The translations under genes and the position numbers were made by a program. Under the pieces are notes generated by a model. It was not told where the DNA came from. It ran no database searches and worked only from the letters and a program-made list of their open reading frames with translations. Shown piece by piece: positions 17,607 to 27,500 of a stretch of 64,000 bases of DNA. Each line of letters opens with the position of its first letter. Position 1 is the stretch's first letter. The stretch is from Herbaspirillum aquaticum (GTDB lineage Bacteria > Pseudomonadota > Gammaproteobacteria > Burkholderiales > Burkholderiaceae_D), in the NCBI RefSeq assembly GCF_002213425.1, contig NZ_NJGV01000005.1, positions 265,572-329,571 of the forward strand, written 5' to 3'.

Positions 17607-20600
17607 GGGTGGCCTTTCTTGCGCAGCGAAGACAGCCGGGGAAGTTCAGCGGCAAAGGCGGCCATGTCGGCAAGATCGGCCTCGGCCTGGATCAGCGCCG
17701 TGGGCGGGCGTTGCCAGTTGTCGGCTGAACGGGCCAGCGCATGCAGGATCGCTTCCAGGCGCAGGATGACGGTCTCGCCGACTTCTTCCGGGAATATCCT
17801 GGTGTCGAGGTCGATGTTGTAGAGCAGGGCGCTTTCCTCTTCAAGCACCTGCAGGTGCAGCCAGGTATCGGCTTGGCTGGCGGTTTCGTAGCTGGGCATG
17901 CCCAGCAGCGGATCGGACACTTCCGGGATGCTGTAGGCCTGGCGCACGCCCAGCAGGCTGGTCATGGCCACCGGCGGCAGCGCCCCCAGGTGGGTGCTGC
18001 CCAGGGTGCTGTGCTGATGGTCCTGCAAGACTGCTGCGGGGTCGGGGATGAACAGCTGCAAGCGTTGTTGCAGAGCCTGCTGGCACTGTTGCATGAGGGC
18101 CGTCACATGGCTGGCCGTCAGGTCGCAGGGCAGCACGGCGCAGGTACTGGCATCGAGCATCACGTTCATGATGTGGGCATGCAGCGGCAGGCGATCGGGA
18201 TAGTCCAGCCGCAGCGAAAAGGCGGACTGTTGCGTCCACGGTTGCAGCGCCATGGCCAAGGCCGCCAGCAGCACTACGGTGCCGCTCACGCCGGCTTGTT
18301 CCCCTTGTTGCTTCAGCTGCAGCCAGTCCGGGCGCGCCAGGGTGCGGCGCCACGTCAGCAGCGCAGCACCTGCGCGCTGGCTGGCATGGACCGGCAGTTC
18401 GGGCGGCGCGGGATAGCCGGCCACGATGTTGCGGTACTGCTGCAGATGCGACTGCGCCAGGGGGGTCTGGCTCAGTGCTGTTTCGGCATGCAGATAGTCC
18501 AGTCCGTCAAAGGCCAGGCTGGGCAGGCCATAGTCGGGATCGTTGATGAGCAGGTGCAGCTCACGCAGCATGATGCGGAAGCTCTCGATATCCACCAGCA
18601 GGGTGTGGACCAGCAGATGCAGGCACAGCCGTTCCCCCGGAAGGTGGCTGGCGTGCCACTGGAACAGCGGCCATTCCCCCGGTGCGAAACGATAGCTGCT
18701 CAGTCGTTGCCGCAACTGCTGGCGCGCTACCGCCAGGGAGTCGCCCTGCTGCGCCGTCAGATGATGGTGCGTGATGCGCTGCTGTACCTCGGCGACCGGA
18801 CGCAACTGGCCATCGCTGGCGATGCCGCAGCGCAGGATGGGGTGCCGTTGCAGCAGCCTGTTCCAGGCTTGCTCGAAGCGGGCCAGGGGGAAGGACTCGG
18901 TCTTGTCGTATTCGACATAGAGCTGTGGCGGCCGGTCTGCATGTGCCTGTTGCCAGCGCAGCGCGCGCAACCCTTGCAGGCGTGGTGGTGCGGCGCTGGC
19001 GGGACGGGCGGTATCGCCATTGTCCAGCAGCCATCCGGGGCGTTGCCGCTCCAGCGCTTGCAGCGCCTGGCGCAGCAGCGGGGTTTCCTGCGCTGGGGCC
19101 GGGGTGGCATGGGCTTGCTTCTGGCGTAGTAGTTCCGTGAGGGCCTGCAGATGGCTGGCCTTGAAGATATCTTCGGCCGAGAGATGCACGCCGGTATCGC
19201 GCCGGATACTCTCGTTGAGTTCCAGCAGTAGCAGGGAATCCAGCCCCAACTGGATCAGCGGCGTGAGCGGATCGATCTCGTCCGGTGCGCACTTGAGCAG
19301 TTGCGCCAGTTGCTGGCGCAGATAAGGGCCGGTCGGATCTTCTTCGCGCGTCGGTGTGAGCGCTTGCAAGCTCACTTGCGTTGGCCCGTGGGCTTGCGTG
19401 CGTTGCTGCGGGATCAGCCCGGCCAGGGCATCAACGAAGCCTTGCAGCGTTTGCGAAGCGAAGGCAGTGCTGGCCGAGATATCGATGCCGTAGCGCTTGT
19501 TGAGCCGCTCGCACAATTCCAGCAATAGCAGCGAATCCAGGCCGGACTGGATCAGCTGGCTATGGCCATGCAGGCTGTTGGCATCGCACTTGAGCAGGTC
19601 GGCCATGTCTCGCCTGACTTGCTCGAACAGACCAGAGCCGGAGCCCCCCCGCACATCAGAGACATCAGGCAGACTGGCTTGCACTGTCGGGAGCGCCGCT
19701 GCATGGTTGATTCCCACGCCCTCTGCCGGCAAGGTGGAGGCCAGACGGCAGGCCACATACACGGCCTGTTCACCTGCGACCGCCTGTGCCAGCAGGGCGA
19801 GCGCTTCGCTGTTGTTCATGCCCAGCATCCCGCGCTGCGCCAGGGTGCTGGCCAGTGCCTGGCGCTGGTCCTGGGCGATGTCGCGCCAGAAGCCCCAGGC
19901 CAGCGCCACGGTATCGCAACCGGCCTGGCTACGTTGCTGCGCCAAGCTTTCCAGCAGTGCGTTGGCGCCAGCGTGGGAGGCCTGGCCCGCTGGCGCGAAG
20001 GCCGTGGCCGCCGATGAGAAGTAGACCGTCAATTGCGGCGACAGCTGGGCTTCGAACTCGTGCAGCAACAGGGCCGGCAGGTACTTGGTGTTCACCGACG
20101 CCTGCCAGCTCGTCGCTTCATAGCGCGCCAGCGGTGCATCGTTGACGACCCCGGCAAGATGGAAGATCGCACCGATGGCCGGGCCCTCGGCCAGCCGTTG
20201 CAGCGCGGCGCGGAACTGTGCGGGATCGGTGGCGTCGGCCTGTGCATCGACCTGGATCAGCGCGCCGTCCAGGCTCAGCATCTGCAGCCTTGCCTGCTCG
20301 GCGGCAGTGGCGCGTCGGCGTGCCAGCAAGACGATATCGCGCACGCCCTGCTGCTGCAGCCAGTGCGCCAGCGTCAGTCCCATCTCCCCCAGTCCGCCCA
20401 CGATAACGCATCGGCCCTGGGGTAGGCTGGCGAGCGAGTGCGCGCCTGCCGCCGCCAACTGGCGCTGCCAGAGTTGTTGGCCGCGCTGGGCGATCACTGT
20501 CTGTAAGTTGCCGTTGGCCGCTGCCAGCCAGGGCAGCATGGCCGTGGTCGGCGGCTGCGATGGGTCCAGTTCCAGATGCAGCGCGTCCAGCGCAGGATAT

Positions 20601-23600
20601 TCATGGCGGGCCACCCCCAGCACGCAGGACAAGGCCTGGCCGGTGCGATGGTGTACGACGTCGTCCGGCCAGACGGCCAGGCTCTGTTCGGTCAGCAGGA
20701 CCAGCCGCATGGGTTGCGGCCATGCCGCTATTGCCTGGACCAGCACGGCCAGTGCGCCCAGTTGCTGCTGGCTGGCCTGGACTTGTTCTTCAGGCGCGTC
20801 GCCAGCCCTGTCATGCGCGCGATAGCACAGCGTGTCGGGCTGATGCTGGGTCAGCAAAGCGTTCAGTGCAGCGGTCGTCCAGGAAGCAGGCTGTTCTGGC
20901 TGGATCAGCGTGATCCCTGCTGCCTGCAACAGGCGCATCCACGTCGCTGGGCAAGGCTGGGCATCCAGCCACAGGAGCTTGCGCGGCAGCGCGCCGTCGC
21001 CCTGCGCATTCTGGGAACAGGGCTGCCATTCCCACTGATACAGAGTCGCCGATGGTTCACCGGAACGCCGCCATGGCTGCGGGAGAGCGGCGACCGGTCG
21101 ATGTCCCTGCCAGACCATGAGGGCTTGCCCCTGCGCATTGCGCAGCGACAGGCTCTGGTCGGGATGGCGGAACCACTGGCTGCTGCCGGTCTGCCGTTGA
21201 GGCCAGTACAGGCGGGCGATCTGATGATGATAGGGCGAAGGTTCTTGCTGCGGCAGGCTCGACAGCAGGCTGTCGTAGGCGTTGCCTGCGTCGGCCAGCT
21301 TGCCGCCGGGCAGGCTGCCTGCGGGCAACTGGCAGGGCAGGGCGCGCAGTTGGCGCAGGCGTGCAGATAACAGCAGGGCGCGTTGTTGCTGTGGTAGCTG
21401 TACCGACAGTTGCAAGTGGTCCTGCCACTGTTGCAGGCTTGCCGTCAGCGGCAGCGGTGCGCCGCTGAGGTCGAGATGCCAGCACAGTTGTTCCAGGCAG
21501 AGACGCGGGCCGGTCTGGCCTGCATCGAGCCCATCCAGCAGTTGCGCCACGATGGCGCCCGGCGCCAGGTCCGTGAGAGTGATCGGCTGCCCCGGCAGAT
21601 CCGCCGGGGCAAGGCGCGCCTGAGCATGGCGCGCCAGCAGGATGTGCTCCCCCAGCTTGCTGGCAGCATCATCCGCAGCGGGGAAGGCCGCGAAGTCCTC
21701 GAAGCCGGCGTCCTGCAGCGAGGCCTGCCAGACCTCGCGGGAGCCGAACAGCTCGCCCGCGCGTCGGTCCTGCGGATCCAGCGGTGGGACCAGTGGACCG
21801 AATACGAAGTCAAACAGGGGTTTGGGCTGGGTGATCTCGCGCATCATGATGATCCCCCCGGGGGCCAGCAGGCCCGCCAGGTTGCGCAGCATGTGACTCA
21901 GATGCGGGGCATTGTGCAGCACGTTGGCGGCGACGATGACATCGTATTGCGCCAGCGGCAGCGCCTGAGTGGCGGCCGGCTGGTTCATGTCGAACGGTAC
22001 GTAGGACATGAAGGGATAGGCCGCAAACTTCCTGGCCGCACGCTGCAGGAAGAGCGGCCCGATGTCGGTGAAGCTGTAGTGCTGGCAGCGCCCGGCCGGC
22101 AAGGCGGCGAGGATATCGCGCGTGGTGCCGCCGGTGCCACCGCCGATTTCCAGGATGCGCAGCGGCCCGGGGCTCTGGGCGGCATGGCGGGTCAGCAGGC
22201 CGGCAGCCAGCTGGTTGAGGTAACGTGAATAGGGCTGGTCCTGGTACATGTGTTCCACATCCTCCGTGGAGGCCGCCGGGAACACCACGCTGACCGGGTC
22301 CACCTTCAGGCTTAGCATGTCGGCCAGTCGCGGCCCGCTGCGCTCCACCAGTTGCGCCAGATGGTCATAACCGAGCTGGCGCATGGTGGCCAGCCATTCG
22401 GCGCTGCGATCTGCCTGCGGCAGGCGCAGGCGGCGGTAGTGCGGCTGGCCGTCCTGGCGCTGGCAACTGATCTGGCCTGCGCTGGCGAGGTCGCGTAGCA
22501 GCCGCGCCAGCAGATCAAGGTAGCGGTCCGGCAGGCCGCTGTCCTGCAGGCATTGACGGGCGCTCTTCCATTGCTCCTCGGGCACCACCTTCAGACTGGC
22601 CAGGGCCGTGCTCACGTAGTGCGCGTGCAGGGCGGTGACGCCTTGTTCTTCCAGTGCCAGCTGGCTCATATCCAGTCCCGCCGCCAGTTCGGCGCCGAGC
22701 TGCTGGCCTCTCTGGCACAGCTGTTCCCAAGGGGAGGACAGTCTTTCTTCCGCAGCGGCGGGCGGCGCACTGTACCAGCAGCGTTCACCCTCGAAGGGGG
22801 CGGTGGGCAGCAATTGCCGCTGCCGTGGCGTGCTGCGCAACAGGACATGCGCCTGCCAGTCGGGCTGCGGTTGGCTGAGGATGTCGGCCAGAGTGGCGGC
22901 ATCGGGGCCGTCAGCACCCATGACCCAGCATTGCGGATGCAGGCTCGCCGGGGCTTGTTCGAGGAAACGGTACAGTTCGTCGATCAGCGCCTCCCTGTCC
23001 GCGCCGGTCACGGCCAGACGCCAGCCATACAGCTGCCGATGATGACGGCTGGTGGCGCAGTAATCGGCCAGGTCCAGCGCGGGCGCATCTTCCAGCCGCT
23101 GGAGATGGCGCTGCGCCAGCAGGCTCAGTGCGCGCTGGCTGCGAGCGCTGAGCAACAGCACATGCGTGTGCGGCTGTATCGCATCGTCGGGGCGGGCTGC
23201 AGTGATCGGCGGGGCCTCTTCCAGCACCACATGGCAGTTGGTGCCGCCGATGGCGAACGAGCTCACGCCTGCGCGACGGGGTGTCTGGCTGTCCGGCCAG
23301 GGCAGTAGCACGGGTGGCACATAGAAGGGGCTGTCTTGCCAGTCGATGGCCGGGTTGGGTGTCTCCACGCCCAGGCTGGGCGGGATGTGGGCGTGATGGA
23401 CCGCCAGCGCCGCCTTGAGCAGGCTGGCAATGCCGGCCGCCGTGTCCAGATGGCCGAGATTGGATTTGACCGAACCGAGGGCGCAATACTGGGCGGCCGA
23501 GGTGTGGGGACGCCATGCCTGGGTCAGTGCCCGGACTTCAATGGGATCGCCCAGCGGGGTGCCGGTGCCATGGGCCTCGACCAAGCCGATGTCGGCCGGC

Positions 23601-24547
23601 GAGACGGCGGCCAGCGACAAGGCTTCGGTAATGACGGCCTGTTGGCCTTCCACCGAGGGGGCGGTAAAGCCGGCCTTGCGTTGGCCATCATTGTTGATGG
23701 CCGAGCCGCGGATGACGGCGAGGATGGGATCTCCGTCGGCCAGGGCTCGCTGCAGCGGTTTGAGCAAAACCACGCCAGCGCCGTTGCCGATGGTCACCCC
23801 ATCGGCCTGGGCATCGAACGGGCGACATTGGCCCTGGGCCGAAAAGATCATGCCGTCCCGGTGCAGATAGCCGCTTTCCTGCGGAAAGCTCAGCCCGACA
23901 CCGCCGGCCAGGGCCATGTCGCATTCGCCGCTGACCAGTTGCTCGCACGCCATGTGCACCGCCACCAGCGAACTGGAACAGGCCGTCTGCACCGTCAGGC
24001 TGGGGCCGGTGAGGTTGAGCTTGTAGGACACGCGCGTGGCCAGGTAATCCTTGTCGTTGCCGATGAGGCGCTGGAAGGTCAGCGGAGAGGAGACCTCCTG
24101 GACCTGCTCGAAGCGCCCGGCCGGATAGGTACTCATCTTGCAGGCGCCGAGTACTGCGATGCGATTGTTGCGGCCCAGCGCCTCGGGCGGATAGCCCGCC
24201 ATTTCCAGGGCTTCCCAGGCGCACATGAGGAAGAGCCGCTGCTGCGGGTCGATGGTTTCGGCTTCCTGGCGCGAGTAGCCAAAGAATCCCCAGTCGAAAT
24301 GGTCGGCCTGGGGGATCACGGCGGCCACCGGCACGTGGGCCGGATGCTGCGCCATGCCCGTCGCCACACCCGCTGCGGCCAGCGCGGCGGCGTCGAGGCG
24401 ACGCACCATGTTTTCGCCGTCGGCCAGCTTGCGCCAGAAGGAAAAGAGATCATCGGCATCGGCCATGCGGCAGCCGGCCCCGACGATGGCAATCGGGAAG
24501 GTGTCGCCGTAGTGTTCGTTCATGAAGGAGGAGGAAGTAGTGGACAT
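17603..24547 (-). CDS. HMWP1-like PKS/NRPS hybrid without AT: KS-cMT-KR-ACP-ACP-pseudoCy
   Basis: This is a 2314-residue megasynthase, started at ATG 24547 with AAGGG upstream, 10 bases after the preceding gene. KS spans about 14-440 with Cys in T-A-C-S-S-S (about 190) and both His blocks (E-A-H-G-T-G-T, S-N-L-G-H-L). The KS-AT linker (L-L-L-S-A-R-S) runs straight into a post-AT-type linker (A-P-F-E-G-E-R-C-W-Y), so no acyltransferase with G-H-S-x-G is present. A C-methyltransferase (640-985; L-E-I-G-G-G-T-G-G) and KR (1000-1580; G-G-L-G-E-M-G) follow, but the KR has S-H-A-G-A-N where Y-x-x-x-N is usual. Two ACPs carry L-D-S-L serines (about 1670 and 1770). The last 430 residues are a Cy-like domain with H-T-L-L-V-D-I-E-S in place of D-x-x-x-x-D-x-x-S. 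HMWP1 of Yersinia has AT, an active Cy, PCP and TE; those functions are missing or moved here. Confidence 0.92.
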   Translation of the reverse strand: MSTTSSSFMNEHYGDTFPIAIVGAGCRMADADDLFSFWRKLADGENMVRRLDAAALAAAGVATGMAQHPAHVPVAAVIPQADHFDWGFFGYSRQEAETIDPQQRLFLMCAWEALEMAGYPPEALGRNNRIAVLGACKMSTYPAGRFEQVQEVSSPLTFQRLIGNDKDYLATRVSYKLNLTGPSLTVQTACSSSLVAVHMACEQLVSGECDMALAGGVGLSFPQESGYLHRDGMIFSAQGQCRPFDAQADGVTIGNGAGVVLLKPLQRALADGDPILAVIRGSAINNDGQRKAGFTAPSVEGQQAVITEALSLAAVSPADIGLVEAHGTGTPLGDPIEVRALTQAWRPHTSAAQYCALGSVKSNLGHLDTAAGIASLLKAALAVHHAHIPPSLGVETPNPAIDWQDSPFYVPPVLLPWPDSQTPRRAGVSSFAIGGTNCHVVLEEAPPITAARPDDAIQPHTHVLLLSARSQRALSLLAQRHLQRLEDAPALDLADYCATSRHHRQLYGWRLAVTGADREALIDELYRFLEQAPASLHPQCWVMGADGPDAATLADILSQPQPDWQAHVLLRSTPRQRQLLPTAPFEGERCWYSAPPAAAEERLSSPWEQLCQRGQQLGAELAAGLDMSQLALEEQGVTALHAHYVSTALASLKVVPEEQWKSARQCLQDSGLPDRYLDLLARLLRDLASAGQISCQRQDGQPHYRRLRLPQADRSAEWLATMRQLGYDHLAQLVERSGPRLADMLSLKVDPVSVVFPAASTEDVEHMYQDQPYSRYLNQLAAGLLTRHAAQSPGPLRILEIGGGTGGTTRDILAALPAGRCQHYSFTDIGPLFLQRAARKFAAYPFMSYVPFDMNQPAATQALPLAQYDVIVAANVLHNAPHLSHMLRNLAGLLAPGGIIMMREITQPKPLFDFVFGPLVPPLDPQDRRAGELFGSREVWQASLQDAGFEDFAAFPAADDAASKLGEHILLARHAQARLAPADLPGQPITLTDLAPGAIVAQLLDGLDAGQTGPRLCLEQLCWHLDLSGAPLPLTASLQQWQDHLQLSVQLPQQQRALLLSARLRQLRALPCQLPAGSLPGGKLADAGNAYDSLLSSLPQQEPSPYHHQIARLYWPQRQTGSSQWFRHPDQSLSLRNAQGQALMVWQGHRPVAALPQPWRRSGEPSATLYQWEWQPCSQNAQGDGALPRKLLWLDAQPCPATWMRLLQAAGITLIQPEQPASWTTAALNALLTQHQPDTLCYRAHDRAGDAPEEQVQASQQQLGALAVLVQAIAAWPQPMRLVLLTEQSLAVWPDDVVHHRTGQALSCVLGVARHEYPALDALHLELDPSQPPTTAMLPWLAAANGNLQTVIAQRGQQLWQRQLAAAGAHSLASLPQGRCVIVGGLGEMGLTLAHWLQQQGVRDIVLLARRRATAAEQARLQMLSLDGALIQVDAQADATDPAQFRAALQRLAEGPAIGAIFHLAGVVNDAPLARYEATSWQASVNTKYLPALLLHEFEAQLSPQLTVYFSSAATAFAPAGQASHAGANALLESLAQQRSQAGCDTVALAWGFWRDIAQDQRQALASTLAQRGMLGMNNSEALALLAQAVAGEQAVYVACRLASTLPAEGVGINHAAALPTVQASLPDVSDVRGGSGSGLFEQVRRDMADLLKCDANSLHGHSQLIQSGLDSLLLLELCERLNKRYGIDISASTAFASQTLQGFVDALAGLIPQQRTQAHGPTQVSLQALTPTREEDPTGPYLRQQLAQLLKCAPDEIDPLTPLIQLGLDSLLLLELNESIRRDTGVHLSAEDIFKASHLQALTELLRQKQAHATPAPAQETPLLRQALQALERQRPGWLLDNGDTARPASAAPPRLQGLRALRWQQAHADRPPQLYVEYDKTESFPLARFEQAWNRLLQRHPILRCGIASDGQLRPVAEVQQRITHHHLTAQQGDSLAVARQQLRQRLSSYRFAPGEWPLFQWHASHLPGERLCLHLLVHTLLVDIESFRIMLRELHLLINDPDYGLPSLAFDGLDYLHAETALSQTPLAQSHLQQYRNIVAGYPAPPELPVHASQRAGAALLTWRRTLARPDWLQLKQQGEQAGVSGTVVLLAALAMALQPWTQQSAFSLRLDYPDRLPLHAHIMNVMLDASTCAVLPCDLTASHVTALMQQCQQALQQRLQLFIPDPAAVLQDHQHSTLGSTHLGALPPVAMTSLLGVRQAYSIPEVSDPLLGMPSYETASQADTWLHLQVLEEESALLYNIDLDTRIFPEEVGETVILRLEAILHALARSADNWQRPPTALIQAEADLADMAAFAAELPRLSSLRKKGHP

Positions 24548-24557
24548 GATCAGGCCC

Positions 24558-27500
24558 TTATTCGGAGAGTGCGCGGCGTTTCTGGGCGCGGTCATTGTTG
24601 CGCCGGCGTTCAAGGCGGGAAGCGCTGTCCGGGGCGGCGGCAGGATCAGCGGGCTGCTGCTGGCCAGCCAGGCGTCCCAGATGGGCCGCCAGGCTGGCCA
24701 GGGTGGTGTGGCTGAAGACATCGACCACCGGCAGGGCCAGGTCAAAGCGATGCTGCAGGCGTTGATGCAGGCGGATCAACTCTAGCGAGCTGGCGCCCAG
24801 TTCGAAGAAGTTGGTCTGCAACAAGGCGTCGCGCCGCTGCAGCAGATGGGCAGGCAATTCCACCAGCTCCCCCAGCAGGCTGGTCAACTGGTCGGCGATG
24901 GCCTCGGGCAGATGCGCCTGGGGTGCGGCATCGTTGGCCGCAGGCGCGCTGGCGGTGCTCTCCAGCAGGCGCGCATGCCGCTCCGGCAGCAACAACGTGG
25001 CCGGTGTGGCCCAGGCGCTGTCATGGTCGGCCAGGGTGTGCAAGAGCAGTTCGTAGGCATGGAACATCTCATCGAGCAAGCCCTCCGGGAAGAGGCCATC
25101 GACGCTGTCCCAGCTCAACTCCAGCCTGCCGTGGCGCTCCACCAGTTGCTGGTCCAGCCAGACCTGGGGCGTCTGGCTGACGCTATAGACGAAGTCCCCC
25201 AGCCAGCTGTCGTGATCATCGCCCCCCTGGGCCACGCCCAGCCCGCTGGTGAAGACCACGGGCGCGGCCACCATGTTCAACTGGCCGCGCTGGCGCGCCG
25301 CTTCGCGCAGCACCCTCACTGCCGACACATCCTGGTGTTCCAGGTCTTGCCACATCTGGCCTTGCACGGCCGTGGCGCGTTGCTGGAAGCTGGCCGGCGT
25401 GCTGGCGTCGAAGGCAAACAGGACCAGCGAGGTGAAGTCGCCCACCATGCCATCGATGTCGGCATGGACGGCGGGACGATTGAACAAGGTCAGGCTCAGC
25501 GTGAAGTCGGCACGCGCCGACCAGTGGGCAATGAGCTCGGCATAGGCCGTCAGCAGCAGGGCATTGATGGTCAGGCCGCGCTGGGTGGCAAAGCCTTGCA
25601 GACGTTGCCAGCGATCCGCTGACAGCCGCATCTGGCGCCGCGTGAAATGCGGCAGCGCATCGCTGGTCCTGGCCTGCATCGGCAGGACAGGTGGCGGCGG
25701 CAGCTGTTGCAGGCGTGTGAGCCAGTAATGCAGCGATTGCTGGTTGACCGGCTGGGCCTCGCGGAACAGGACATAGTCGCGGAAGCTGGCGCTGAGCAGC
25801 GGCCATGACTGTTCCGGGTGACGCAGCCGGGCCGACCACTCCGCCAGGATCAGGCGCATGGAGCGGCCATCGCAGATCAGGTTATCCAGGCTGATGCAGA
25901 TGCGGATGCGCTGCGCGTCCAGGCTGGCGGCGTGAATGGCGAAGAGCGGCCAGCGCGTGGTGTCGTGGACCGCATGCGACAACTGCTGGCGGGTCTGTTC
26001 TTGCCAATGCAGGCGTGCCGCGTCGTCGGCCTGGCGCAGATCGTGGTAGGTGATGACGTAGGGAGGCACCTCGGGCAGGCACTGTTGCAGCCCATCGTCG
26101 CTGATGACAGCGCGCAGCATGCCGTGGCGCCTGACCACGGCCTGCCAGCTCGATTGCAACTGCTCGATGGAGAAGCCCTCCACCTCGATCTCTGCATAGA
26201 TATGGGTCGAGATGCCGCCCAGTTCGAAACCTGCCTTGCGGCCTATCCAGTAAGCCTGTTGCACATCGGTCAGCGGGAAGGGCTCGGCCCAGTGGGCAGG
26301 GTCGGGCTGCAAGCCAGCACTGTGCGTCTCTGCCATAGCAGGTGCGGCCAGGACGCGGCGCTCGAAAGCGCCAAAGCCCGAGGCCTCGAACAGATCGGTC
26401 AGCGCCACATTGGCGTGCAGGGTATGACGGATACGCTCGATGAGACGCACCGCAATCAGGCTGTCGCCACCCAGGGCGAAGAAGTCACTGTCGGGCGTGA
26501 GTGTGCTCACGCCCAGCGCTTGTTGCCAGAGCTGGGCCAATGGAGTGTCGGCCACGGCGGAGGTGGCCGATGCCAGTGCCGCACGCATGGCCGGCCTGGG
26601 CAGGCGCTTGCGGTCCACCTTGCCGGTGGCGCTCAGGGGTAGCTCGTCCAGCGCCATCAGCGCCCCGGGCACCATGTAGGCTGGCAGAAGCTGCTGCAGC
26701 GCCTGTTGCAGGGGCGCACTTTGGAAGCGGTAGACGTGTTCGCGCTGCTGCGCCAGCAACAATGCCAGTCCTCCCAGGGGAGCCGGCTGGATGCCGCTCC
26801 AGCCGGCCCGCTCCCAGCCAGCCTCGTTGAAGGCGCTGACCCACTGGTCGGCGCTGAGCAAGGCGTCGCCGCTGTGCTGGCGCTGGTCGGCGAACTGGGT
26901 ATAGCCCTGCTCCAAGAGGGCCACGGTGGCCAGCTGGAAGTGGCTGTTGCGGGTGGTCTCCACGGCCAGCAGGCAAGCGCCAGGCGCCAGCCGTTGGCGC
27001 AGGGCGCGCAGCAGAGCGTCAATGTCGCGCTCCCGGTGCAGGGCATTGAAGGCCACGACCAGGTCCATGTCGTGTTCGGCCTGCGGGCCATGCTGCGGCG
27101 CTTGCGTGAGCTCGAAACTGAACTGATGTTCTGGATGAGGATGCGCGGACAGCCGCTGGCGCGCCTGTTCCAGCAGTGTGCGCGATGGATCGCTGAGGTG
27201 GTAATGCAGCGGGCAGCCGGCCAGCTGCAGCAACAATTGCTGCGCGGCCAGGCCACTGCGCCCCCCCACTTCAAGGATGCGCAGCGGTTGCGCACTGGCA
27301 CGGGCAAGCCGCCGGATCGCTTCGGCCATAGCGGCGGTGGCGCAGGTGGCCAGCGGGTTGAGCTGGGTCAGTTGCTCGGGCGAGAGGGTCTCGTCGCTGC
27401 TGTAGAACAACTCCATGGCGTCGCGCTGCTGGCGCAGGATGGCCAGCCGCAATGCGGCGCTGTGTTGCAGCCTATCCAGCACCGTGGCGGGGAGTTGCTG

